A stretch of DNA of 64,000 nucleotides, from the NCBI RefSeq assembly GCF_004343725.1, contig NZ_PTQW01000010.1:88261-152260 (forward strand), given 5' to 3'. Shown piece by piece: positions 36,880 to 45,534 of the stretch; position 1 is the first letter of the stretch, and each line of letters starts with the position of its first letter. Origin of the DNA: Treponema sp. J25 (GTDB lineage: Bacteria; Spirochaetota; Spirochaetia; Treponematales; Breznakiellaceae). Both the position numbers and the translations under genes were made by a program. The notes beneath the pieces were generated by a model that was not told where the DNA came from, did no database searches, and worked only from the letters and a program-made list of their open reading frames with translations.

Positions 36880-37749
36880 ATGGTTAAGTCGAGAGAATCA
36901 AAATATTTAGATTACATACTGGTAGCGATTTGTTTAGGGGTTATCGTTGTTTGTATCCTTCCCATGATAAATCTTCTAGCCCGCTCTTTGAGTTCGGCGG
37001 AATATCTTATCCGGAATGAGGTAACCCTCTGGCCAAAGGGATTTAATATTGAAGCCTATAAACTGGTGTTGGGAGATAGCAAGTACACCTGGGCCATGGT
37101 GTGGACGGCGATTATTACGGTGGCGGGGACCTTCCTTTCGTTGTTCATGACCACCATATGCGCCTACCCCTTAACCTATGATAAGCTGAAGGGGAGGAAA
37201 TTCTTTAGCACCTATATTCTTTTTACCATGTATTTTAGCGCGGGGACCATTCCGATGTATCTTCTTCTTAAGGATCTGCGCCTCTTAAATCATCCTCTGG
37301 TATTGATTGTTCCCTACTGTTTAAGCGTCTTTAACATGATCCTTATGCGGAACTATCTGTATACCATTCCTGATAGTTTAAGAGAATCCGCAGAAATCGA
37401 TGGGGCAAGCCCTACCAAGATTCTTACCAGTGTGTACCTTCCCCTTTCTACTCCGGTTATTGCGACCCTGGCCCTGTTTTATGCGGTAGGCCGCTGGAAC
37501 GGGTTTTCCGATGCCCTCATGTTCATGAATAAGCGGGAATACTGGCCGATTCAATTGTTACTGTACAACCTGATTAATGCGGTATCCAGTATCGAAACCT
37601 ATTCCCAGGAAGGATTTACCCAGCCCGGTCTTAGTGAAACCCTGAAGGCGGCGGCAATTATGATTGCCACGATTCCCATATTGCTCGTGTATCCCTGGTT
37701 GCAGCGTTACTTTATCCAGGGAGTTACCCTTGGGGCTATTAAAGAATAA
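36880..37749 (+). CDS. Sugar ABC transporter permease, LplC-like
   Basis: A 289-residue second permease with six hydrophobic segments. The EAA loop is SLRESAEIDGASPTKILTSVYLPLSTP. The C-terminus ends in YFIQGVTLGAIKE, as in LplC/YtcP proteins. GGGGAG precedes the ATG, and the gene starts 12 bases after the first permease, so it is cotranscribed. Confidence 0.92.
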   Translation: MVKSRESKYLDYILVAICLGVIVVCILPMINLLARSLSSAEYLIRNEVTLWPKGFNIEAYKLVLGDSKYTWAMVWTAIITVAGTFLSLFMTTICAYPLTYDKLKGRKFFSTYILFTMYFSAGTIPMYLLLKDLRLLNHPLVLIVPYCLSVFNMILMRNYLYTIPDSLRESAEIDGASPTKILTSVYLPLSTPVIATLALFYAVGRWNGFSDALMFMNKREYWPIQLLLYNLINAVSSIETYSQEGFTQPGLSETLKAAAIMIATIPILLVYPWLQRYFIQGVTLGAIKE

Positions 37750-37805
37750 TGAGGGTACCCCTAACCTGTGTGTACGGCCCATGCAAAAATTGCGGGTCTT
37801 AAGAG

Positions 37806-37839
37806 GCTCCTTCTCGGGGGGAGAAGGGGAGCGCTTTTT
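37806..37839 (+). terminator. Hairpin with T-run between permease and binding-protein genes
   Basis: GCTCCTTCTC (37806-37815) pairs with GAGAA and GGAGC (37821-37832, two-base bulge), followed by GCTTTTT. A second small hairpin (37854-37871) follows. Inside an operon such structures often set different mRNA levels for transporter subunits. Confidence 0.5.
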
Positions 37840-37897
37840 AAGAAGGATCCTAGCCACTCCGTAAGGGGTGGTTATCATAAACAAGGAGGATAAAGCT

Positions 37898-39550
37898 ATG
37901 AAGAAGGCTTTATTGGTATTATTGAGTCTCCTCGTGGCGGTTACCCTGGTGGTCGCTGAAGGCCAGGCAGATAAGGGGGCTACTGCAGGTAGTAAAATCC
38001 CCGATGACCCCGGCTTTGTGAATGGCCGTTTTACTACCACGCGGACTATTACGGTGGAAGTCTATGATCGAGGTACCGGGGTAGCGCCGGAGAATAACTT
38101 CTTTGCCCGGTTTATTCAGGAAGGGGTGCTTCGGGATCATAACATTAAGGTGATCTTTAAGCCCGTACCGCGGTGGACCGAGGTCCAGGTGCTGAACAAC
38201 CTGCTTGCGGCGGGGGAAGCGCCAGATATTTGTGTTACCTACGACTATCCTACCATTCAGACCTATGCCAACATGGGTGGTGTAATGGACCTTAATCCCT
38301 ATCTGGAAAAGTATAAACCATATCTCAAAGATCTGTGGGATCTTCTGGGCGATGCAAACATCTACTTTGATCAGGATCCGGTAACCAAGCAATTGTGGGC
38401 CATTGAAGCGATCCGCAAGCCCAATACCCGCACCACTACCTTTATTCGGGAAGACTGGCTTAAGAAGCTCAATCTGCCTGAACCCAAAACCCTCGCCGAA
38501 TTCGAAAAGACCCTGCGGGCCTTCCGGGACAATGCGGAAAAACTTCTGGGGAAAGACAAGGATAAGATGATCCCCTTCTTCCTGACGGTAGATGTGGGGT
38601 GGTATATTTCGGCTCTGGCGGACTCTTTCGTTCCCGAAAAAACCACCGATGAAACCCTCTATATTTATGGGTTTGATGATCGCCGCCTCCTGTGGCCTCG
38701 CTATAAGGAAGCCGTACGGGTAGTGAACAAGTGGTACAACGAAGGTCTTATCTGGAAAGACTTTGCCCTTTATCCCGTAGGTGATCCTACTGGGGATAAC
38801 CTGATTAAAGCAGGATATGTAGGCGCCTTTATCCAGAACTGGGATCTTCCTTACCGGGATGGGGAAAAGGGAATCCATGGGAGTCTCCAGAAGCTTGTTG
38901 GCCCTGAAGCGGCTTACATTGCGATTGATACCTTCAAGAATGATGCAGGGAAGTATCGCAAGTATCTCGGTCCTGCGGTAGACCGGAAGGTCTTCTTTAC
39001 CGCTAAGAACAAGGAACCCTTAGCTTCTTTGATTTATTTGAACTGGATTAGTAAATTGGAAAACCGGAAATTCCTAGCTATTGGAGAAAAGGGCGTACAC
39101 CATGAGGTGCTCCCAGATGGAACAGTAAAACTCTTACCTAACCCAGAGGGGGATAAGAAAGTCAACTCCCTCTATAATATCGACTATACGATCACGCTCA
39201 ACGGATTTGATTTGGGTGATCCCACTTTAACGGCTAAATCGATGGCCCTTGGGTACGGTGGGGTGGATCCCAAATATATCGAGCGGGCCTACAAAACCCA
39301 GATTACAGATGTACGGCTGCTTCCCGTATTCCGGGTTGGCGAAATCAAGTCCGAACAGGGTATGGGACCCGCATTGGCTGAAAAGCGGAATAACCTCCTT
39401 GTGCAGTCGGTAGTAGCTAAGGTCAGTGATTTTGATAAGGTCTTTGATGCGGGTATGAAAGATTACCTGAGCTCGGGTGGTCAGGCCATTATCGATGAGC
39501 GGAGGGCGAAGCTGGAAGAAATGAAGAAAGCCGCGGCTACAAAGAAGTAA
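37898..39550 (+). CDS. Extracellular sugar-binding protein of the Lpl-type transporter
   Basis: A 550-residue solute-binding protein, the usual large size for LplA/YtcQ-type proteins. The signal peptide is MKKALLVLLSLLVAVTLVVA. It has no lipobox cysteine, so the mature protein may be soluble in the periplasm. The segment DICVTYDYPTIQTYANMGGVMDLNPYLEKY is typical of family 1 binding proteins. The start at 37898 follows AAGGAGG. Uronate context suggests aldouronate ligands, but ligand choice is inferred from neighbours. Confidence 0.9.
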   Translation: MKKALLVLLSLLVAVTLVVAEGQADKGATAGSKIPDDPGFVNGRFTTTRTITVEVYDRGTGVAPENNFFARFIQEGVLRDHNIKVIFKPVPRWTEVQVLNNLLAAGEAPDICVTYDYPTIQTYANMGGVMDLNPYLEKYKPYLKDLWDLLGDANIYFDQDPVTKQLWAIEAIRKPNTRTTTFIREDWLKKLNLPEPKTLAEFEKTLRAFRDNAEKLLGKDKDKMIPFFLTVDVGWYISALADSFVPEKTTDETLYIYGFDDRRLLWPRYKEAVRVVNKWYNEGLIWKDFALYPVGDPTGDNLIKAGYVGAFIQNWDLPYRDGEKGIHGSLQKLVGPEAAYIAIDTFKNDAGKYRKYLGPAVDRKVFFTAKNKEPLASLIYLNWISKLENRKFLAIGEKGVHHEVLPDGTVKLLPNPEGDKKVNSLYNIDYTITLNGFDLGDPTLTAKSMALGYGGVDPKYIERAYKTQITDVRLLPVFRVGEIKSEQGMGPALAEKRNNLLVQSVVAKVSDFDKVFDAGMKDYLSSGGQAIIDERRAKLEEMKKAAATKK

Positions 39551-39603
39551 CTCGCTGGAATATCAAAACGTGAAACATAAAAATTAAGACGCGTTTTTTA
39601 AGA

Positions 39604-39640
39604 GACCGCTCTTGTGGGGGCGGTCCCTTTTTGTTTTTTT
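39604..39640 (+). terminator. Intrinsic terminator after the transporter operon
   Basis: GACCGC (39604-39609) pairs with GCGGTC (39620-39625), followed by CC and two T-runs. It separates the transporter from uxuA. Confidence 0.75.
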
Positions 39641-39748
39641 TGTATGAGATATGAGAATAGAAAGTTTTTCTTTTTGAATTTGATAGAAAAAGAGCGAACG
39701 TTTTTATTCATTGAGCGTACAGTTTTCCATAGAATGGAACTTTCTATC

Positions 39749-39780
39749 TTGACAATTTTCAAGGTGTACTAATATACTAG
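39749..39780 (+). promoter_or_regulatory. uxuA promoter and GntR-type operator
   Basis: TTGACA (39749-39754), an 18-base spacer and TATACT (39773-39778), with dyad CTAATATACTAG at 39769-39780. Extended by two bases each side, 14 of 16 positions are symmetric. The ATG follows 7 bases after the -10 box with no ribosome site. Confidence 0.78.
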
Positions 39781-39785
39781 TATCC

Positions 39786-40862
39786 ATGAATATTACCTTC
39801 CGTTGGTTTGGCAAAGAATACGATTCGGTAACCCTGGATAAGATTCGACAGCTTCCGCATGTAACCGGCATTATTAGTACCCTCTATGGGAAACCCGCCG
39901 GGGAAGAGTGGCATAGGGATGAAATTCGGGCCCTTAAAGAAACCATAGAACGTTCGGGCCTTTCCCTTTTAGGGATAGAAAGTGTCAATGTTCATGAATC
40001 TATAAAGGCCGGTTTCCGGGATCGGGACAGGTATATTGAAAACTACCAAAAGACCCTGGTTGCCCTTGGAGAAGAGGGAATACGCCTGGTGGTGTATAAC
40101 TTTATGCCCGTCTTCGATTGGGTGCGGGCGACCCTGGCAAAACCCCGTCCCGACGGAACGGCGGTGCTTTCCTACGACGATGAGCTTGTAAAAGAACTGG
40201 GGCCGGAGAAGTTGTTTGATTGGCTTTCGAAACAGGCGAACGGTTTTATTCTGCCTGGCTGGGAACCGGAACGGCTTGCACGGGTGCGGGAACTCCTGAC
40301 GTATTATCATGATTGTTCAGAGGAGACCCTTTTTAATAACCTGGTGTACTTTTTAAAAGCGATTACCCCTGTGTGTGAGCGATACGATATAAAACTCGCG
40401 GTTCATCCCGATGATCCTCCATGGGGACTTTTTGGGATACCCCGGATTGTCACAAATCTGGCTAACCTGAAGCGGATCCTCGCGGCAGTTCCGAGTCCTT
40501 CGAATGGAGTGACGGTGTGTACCGGTTCCCTCGGCGCCAATCCGGCTAACAATGTAATCCAGATTATTCAAGAACTAAAAGACCGGATTCACTTTGTACA
40601 TGTCCGTAATCTTAAATTTATTGGTCCAGGAAAATTTGACGAGACTTCCCATCTCTCTTGCGATGGGGACCTGGATATGTATCGGATCATGAAAACCCTC
40701 TATGACAGCGGTTACGACGGCTGTATGCGACCGGACCATGGCAGGGCTATCTGGGGAGAAATTTCTATGCCGGGGTATGGGCTATACGACCAGGCCCTGG
40801 GATCGGCCTACATGTATGGCCTGTGGGAAGCCCTTTCAAAGGAATATCCCCGGAAAAAATGA
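39786..40862 (+). CDS. uxuA: Mannonate dehydratase
   Basis: A 358-residue enzyme that dehydrates D-mannonate to 2-keto-3-deoxygluconate in glucuronate catabolism. The N-terminus (MNITFRWFGKEYDSVTLDKI) aligns with known UxuA starts, which fixes the ATG although no Shine-Dalgarno exists. Other signatures are GIESVNVHESIKAG, HPDDPPWGLFGIPRIV and the C-terminal GYDGCMRPDHGR. It heads the plus-strand run of uronate genes. Confidence 0.95.
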   Translation: MNITFRWFGKEYDSVTLDKIRQLPHVTGIISTLYGKPAGEEWHRDEIRALKETIERSGLSLLGIESVNVHESIKAGFRDRDRYIENYQKTLVALGEEGIRLVVYNFMPVFDWVRATLAKPRPDGTAVLSYDDELVKELGPEKLFDWLSKQANGFILPGWEPERLARVRELLTYYHDCSEETLFNNLVYFLKAITPVCERYDIKLAVHPDDPPWGLFGIPRIVTNLANLKRILAAVPSPSNGVTVCTGSLGANPANNVIQIIQELKDRIHFVHVRNLKFIGPGKFDETSHLSCDGDLDMYRIMKTLYDSGYDGCMRPDHGRAIWGEISMPGYGLYDQALGSAYMYGLWEALSKEYPRKK

Positions 40863-41020
40863 AAGCCCGCGGAGGATAGCGGTAATAGAATTTTGTTTGC
40901 TAAGGTTTATACCTATTCTGTAGGTGAACAGGTGAACAAACCTGGTGGAAGAAGGTTGTGGTAAAATGGGGATCTTTAAGTTAACTGTGTTGGTCCCTAC
41001 AGGACGTGGAGGAATGAAAG

Positions 41021-43081
41021 ATGAATACCTATTCTCGGTGCTGGCTTGATTATGAAAATCCCTATCTTAAAAAGGGTAGCTATACGATTTTCCGGGAACA
41101 AATTCAGAAAGACATAGCCTTTTATGCTATCGATCCTTCGTTGGAAAACACAGAAACAGGCCGGGTGCTGACCAAAGAGGTGGGAAACTTTTTTTCCCGC
41201 TTTTTTGAGTATTCCCTTACCAAGGTCCCGAAATCTGGCAATCGGACCCTCTCTCTTGGCCTTTTTTCGTGGCCCGAGGTCCAGAAGCTTTTGGAGGGAG
41301 TTCCTCTTCCAAAGTATCCTGAAGCTTTTATGATTAGATATGTCTCCCCGGAGAAGGGCTTGGTCGTTGGGGCTAAGGACCCCAAAGGCCTCGTGTATGG
41401 GGTGTTTCGCCTCTTTTCGCTCCTGCAACAGGGGATCTCGTATACTACCCTTACCCTTATCGAAGAACCCCGAAATCCCCTGCGAATACTTAACCACTGG
41501 GATAACCTGGATGGTTCTGTAGAACGGGGATATGCGGGGCGTTCTATTTTCTTTGAAAATAACAAGATCACCGATGATACGGATCGATTAACCGACTATG
41601 CCCGCCTTCTTGCATCGATAGGAATAAACGGGGTGGTCATCAACAATGTGAATGTAAAAGAGCGGGCGCCCTTTCTGCTCACCGGAGAATACCTGCCGGA
41701 TCTGGTCCGTTTGGCTCAACTGTTCCGCCCCTATGGGGTGCGGTTGTATCTAAGCGTTAATTTCATGAGCCCCGTCATTGTGGGAGGTCTCGATACGGCG
41801 GACCCTCTGGAAGAACGGGTGCAACGATGGTGGCAAGAACGGGCAGCGGTCCTTTATAAAGCTATCCCCGATTTTGGGGGTTTTCTGGTTAAGGCCGACT
41901 CGGAGTATAACCCGGGGCCCCACACCTATGGTCGTTCCCAGTCAGAGGGGGCCAATATGCTTGCCCGGGCCCTGCGTCCCCATGGGGGGCTGCTTATTTG
42001 GCGGGCCTTTGTGTATAAGCTTCAGGATTGGCGGGATAGAACCATTGATCGGGCCCGGGCGGCCTACGATATTTTTCATCCCCTGGATGGGGATTTTGAT
42101 GATAATGTAATCCTCCAGATTAAGAATGGTCCCCTGGATTTTCAGGTTCGAGAGCCCGTGGCGCCCCTGTTTGGGACTATGGAAAAAACGAACCAGATCC
42201 TCGAACTGCAGATTACCCAGGAATACACGGGGCACCAGATCGATCTCTGTTACCTGGCTCCCCAATGGCAGGAGATACTTTCCTTCGATCCCCATATTGA
42301 AGGAAAGCCCGCAACGGTGGCTTCTATTGTCAGTGGTTCTACCTGGGGCCGGCCCCATGGAGGAATGGCGGCGGTGGCAAACATTGGGCGAGATGCTAAT
42401 TGGACAGGCCACTGGCTTGCCCAGGCCAATTGGTATGCCTTTGGGCGCCTTGCCTGGGATCCTACCCTTTCTGCTCAAACCATTGCCCAGGAGTGGGTAC
42501 GGCGCACCCTGAGTAATGATGAATCCATGGTGAATCGGGTGGTTGCGATACTCCAGAAATCCTGGCCGGTCTATGAAAAATATACCACCCCCTATGGACT
42601 GGGGTGGATGGTAACTCCGGGGACCCATTATGGCCCGAGTCCCGAGGGCTATGAATATTCGATCTGGGGAACCTACCATCGGGCTACCCACACAGAAATT
42701 GGGGTTGATAGGACAAGTACCGGTACGGGGTACACAACCCAGTATCGCCCCTACTGGCGGGATAGATATGATAAGCGGGAGACCTGTCCAGAGGAACTTA
42801 TTTTGTTCTTCCATAGGCTTCCCTATACCTATGTGATGAAAAACGGCAAGACCCTCATTCAAAACTACTACGATGCCCACTTTGAAGGTTATGAGGAAAT
42901 GCGGGCCCTTCAGGAAGAGTGGAACCGTTTAGAAGGCTCTGTTGATCCGGTTGTCTTTACCGAAGTACAGCAACGTTTTGTGCAGCAGGAGGAAAATGCC
43001 CGGCAATGGCGGGATGTGATTAACAGCTTTTTCTACCGAAAAAGTGGCATCCCCGATGAAAAGGGGCGGCCCATTTATTAA
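41021..43081 (+). CDS. aguA: Alpha-glucuronidase, GH67
   Basis: A 686-residue intracellular GH67 enzyme that removes (4-O-methyl)glucuronic acid from xylo-oligosaccharides. There is no signal peptide, so the substrate must be imported by the adjacent transporter. The family is clear from PLRILNHWDNLDGSVERGYAGRSIF, the GVVINNVNV strand and the catalytic region ILQIKNGPLDFQVREP, which carries the Asp and Glu expected of GH67. GTGGAGG precedes the start. The product glucuronate needs an isomerase (uxaC) that is not in this window. Confidence 0.95.
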   Translation: MNTYSRCWLDYENPYLKKGSYTIFREQIQKDIAFYAIDPSLENTETGRVLTKEVGNFFSRFFEYSLTKVPKSGNRTLSLGLFSWPEVQKLLEGVPLPKYPEAFMIRYVSPEKGLVVGAKDPKGLVYGVFRLFSLLQQGISYTTLTLIEEPRNPLRILNHWDNLDGSVERGYAGRSIFFENNKITDDTDRLTDYARLLASIGINGVVINNVNVKERAPFLLTGEYLPDLVRLAQLFRPYGVRLYLSVNFMSPVIVGGLDTADPLEERVQRWWQERAAVLYKAIPDFGGFLVKADSEYNPGPHTYGRSQSEGANMLARALRPHGGLLIWRAFVYKLQDWRDRTIDRARAAYDIFHPLDGDFDDNVILQIKNGPLDFQVREPVAPLFGTMEKTNQILELQITQEYTGHQIDLCYLAPQWQEILSFDPHIEGKPATVASIVSGSTWGRPHGGMAAVANIGRDANWTGHWLAQANWYAFGRLAWDPTLSAQTIAQEWVRRTLSNDESMVNRVVAILQKSWPVYEKYTTPYGLGWMVTPGTHYGPSPEGYEYSIWGTYHRATHTEIGVDRTSTGTGYTTQYRPYWRDRYDKRETCPEELILFFHRLPYTYVMKNGKTLIQNYYDAHFEGYEEMRALQEEWNRLEGSVDPVVFTEVQQRFVQQEENARQWRDVINSFFYRKSGIPDEKGRPIY

Positions 43082-43127
43082 CAATGACAGAAAGGGTGCG
43101 CGACGGAAGGTAATTCGATTCAGCGGG

Positions 43128-43197
43128 GCCTTTTTAGGTTCCTATCAGAAAAATGTCCGATAGCAAAAAGAAAAATAAAAAACTATGCTAAAAAGGC
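43128..43197. repeat. Long-range inverted repeat before the GH3 gene
   Basis: GCCTTTTTAG (43128-43137) and CTAAAAAGGC (43188-43197) are perfect complements with a 50-base AT-rich loop. A CCCCTGAGGGG hairpin follows. It may act as a terminator for aguA or a processing site. Confidence 0.45.
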
Positions 43198-43277
43198 GCT
43201 CCTAAAAATTATCCCCTGAGGGGAAAAAGCCCAAAGAGTGCCCTTCCGCTTTGCGGAAGAAGAGAAGGAGTTATTCC

Positions 43278-45383
43278 ATGACAAAACAGACAGAAGGCTC
43301 TCAGAACCATCAAGAACGGATACAGGCGTTGATCCGTGAGATGAGTCTCGAAGAAAAGATGGGGCTCATGATCCACCGAGCGCGGGGGATTCCCCGCCTG
43401 GGAATCCCCGATTACAACTGGTGGAACGAGGCTCTCCACGGGGTGGCAAACAACGGGGAGTCCACGGTTTTTCCCCAGGCTATAGCCCTGGGGGCCACCT
43501 TTGATCCCGACCTGGTGCATCGGGTGGCCACGGCGATTTCCCTGGAAGCCCGGGCAAAGTTCAACGCCGTGGGAAAACATCAGGCAGATAGATACCATCG
43601 GGGACTTACCTTTTGGGCCCCCAACATCAACATCTTTCGGGATCCCCGCTGGGGACGGGGGCAGGAGACCTATGGGGAGGACCCCTACCTGACAAGCCAG
43701 TTAGGAACCTCCTTTGTACGGGGTATCCAGGGGGATGATCCCTATTACCTCAGGGCCGCAGCCTGTGCCAAGCACTATGCGGTCCACTCCGGCCCTGAAG
43801 GGTTACGGCATACCTTTGACGCCCGGGTAAGCCCAAAGGATCTGGAAGAAACCTACCTCCCCGCCTTTAAAGCCCTGGTCCAAGCAGGGGTGGAAAGCGT
43901 CATGGGGGCCTATAACCGGGTGAATGGGGAACCCGCCTGTGGGAGTCCCTTCCTTTTGCAGAAAAAGCTCCGGGGGGAATGGGGATTTACCGGCCACGTC
44001 GTATCCGATTGCTGGGCGATTTGTGATTTCCATAAGAACCACAGGGTAACCGCCGATGTGCTTGAATCGATCGCCCTGGCTCTTAAAACCGGCTGTGACC
44101 TAAACTGTGGCGATGCCTATCGATCCCTGGCGGAGGCCCTGGAAAAGGGGTATATCAGCGAGGAGGATATTGATCGGGCGGTTGGCCGGCTTCTTACTAC
44201 CCTTGATAAATTGGGCCTTATCCATGACGATGGACCCTATCAGAAGATTAGCCTTTCCCAGATCGATTGGAATGTCCATGGGAAGCTGGCGTTAGAGGCG
44301 GCAGAAAAATCCCTGGTCCTGCTAAAAAATAATGGGATTCTCCCCTTAAAGAAGGAAAACCTCTCATATATCTATGTTACCGGTCCTAATGCCACCAATA
44401 TCGATGCCCTCCTGGGTAACTATGCGGGGGTTTCCTCAAAGCTCAAGACTGTACTGGAAGGTATTGTGGAAGCGGCGGGCCCTGAAATTACGGTTTGCTA
44501 CAAGAAGGGGTGTCCCCTGGCGGAAAAACGGATTAACCCCAATGACTGGGCCAGCGGGGTCACCAAGTACGCCGATGTCACCATTGCGGTGATGGGGCGG
44601 GATATCAGTGTAGAGGGGGAAGAGGGGGATGCCATCCTTTCGCCCACCTATGGCGATTTTGAAGACCTTAATCTTAGCGAAGAGCAACTCAATTACTTAC
44701 GGCGCCTGAAAGAAGGGGGAAAACCCCTGGTGGTGGTTCTCCTGGGGGGGGCTCCTATTTGTTCTCCGGAGCTTCACGAACTGGCCGATGCGATTCTTAT
44801 GGCCTGGTATCCCGGACAGGCGGGGGGCGATGCGGTAGCCCGGGTCCTCTTTGGAAAAACAAACCCTTCTGGCAAGCTTCCCGTAACTTTCCCGCGCTCG
44901 GTACATCAGCTTCCCCCCTTTGAAGATTATTCCATGCGGGGCAGAACCTATCGATACATGGAAGAAAGTCCCCTGTATCCCTTTGGCTTTGGGTTAAGTT
45001 ATACCAGGATGGGTATACAAAAGCTGCAGGCCGCGTGGTCCGGCGATGGCCGAAAAGAACTGGATCTTGCTGTTTCTGTCAAGAATGAAGGGCCCCTGGC
45101 GGGGGAGGAGGTGCTCCAGGTGTACTATCACTGGAGTGATGCCCCCTTCCCGGTTCCCCGCTGGTCCCTGGTGGCTTTTAAGCGGTGTACCCTTGCTCAG
45201 GGTGAACAAAAAGAGGTGCGGTACCAGATTCCCTTTGAACAGCTTGCCTGTATTGACCCTGAAGGCCATAGGGTGTTGCCAAAGGGAACTATCGAAATTT
45301 ATGTAGGTTTTGCTTCCCCGGGGAATCGGGCCCAGGAACTCGGAGCCCCTGAAGGGAGGCTCATTCACATACAATGCCCGTAG
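43278..45383 (+). CDS. Glycoside hydrolase family 3, beta-xylosidase type
   Basis: A 701-residue cytoplasmic GH3 enzyme. The N-terminal barrel has NWWNEALHGVAN, typical of the beta-xylosidase branch, and the nucleophile Asp244 in HVVSDCWAI. The alpha/beta sandwich and the C-terminal fibronectin-like domain (LPVTFPRSVHQLPPF, YPFGFGLSYT) follow. In this locus it probably cleaves xylose from oligosaccharides freed of glucuronate. The start at 43278 follows AAGGAG; the frame extends to a TTG at 43251 without support. Confidence 0.9.
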   Translation: MTKQTEGSQNHQERIQALIREMSLEEKMGLMIHRARGIPRLGIPDYNWWNEALHGVANNGESTVFPQAIALGATFDPDLVHRVATAISLEARAKFNAVGKHQADRYHRGLTFWAPNINIFRDPRWGRGQETYGEDPYLTSQLGTSFVRGIQGDDPYYLRAAACAKHYAVHSGPEGLRHTFDARVSPKDLEETYLPAFKALVQAGVESVMGAYNRVNGEPACGSPFLLQKKLRGEWGFTGHVVSDCWAICDFHKNHRVTADVLESIALALKTGCDLNCGDAYRSLAEALEKGYISEEDIDRAVGRLLTTLDKLGLIHDDGPYQKISLSQIDWNVHGKLALEAAEKSLVLLKNNGILPLKKENLSYIYVTGPNATNIDALLGNYAGVSSKLKTVLEGIVEAAGPEITVCYKKGCPLAEKRINPNDWASGVTKYADVTIAVMGRDISVEGEEGDAILSPTYGDFEDLNLSEEQLNYLRRLKEGGKPLVVVLLGGAPICSPELHELADAILMAWYPGQAGGDAVARVLFGKTNPSGKLPVTFPRSVHQLPPFEDYSMRGRTYRYMEESPLYPFGFGLSYTRMGIQKLQAAWSGDGRKELDLAVSVKNEGPLAGEEVLQVYYHWSDAPFPVPRWSLVAFKRCTLAQGEQKEVRYQIPFEQLACIDPEGHRVLPKGTIEIYVGFASPGNRAQELGAPEGRLIHIQCP

Positions 45384-45534
45384 GAGCCCCTGAAGGGCGG
45401 TGCTAAGGGCCAATGTCCCTGAAAACCCAGAGGTGGTCTCAAGGGGAGGGGGACTGCGTTTTTGTCTGCGGTTCCTGTCCGCCGGGAGATGTTGTACACA
45501 CCAGAGGAGATAGCAGGGAAAGGGAGGAAGTAAG

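Noticed and set aside
37919..38878. 319-codon minus-strand frame opposite the sugar-binding protein
   Set aside because: A shadow frame of a gene with signal peptide, ribosome site and operon context.
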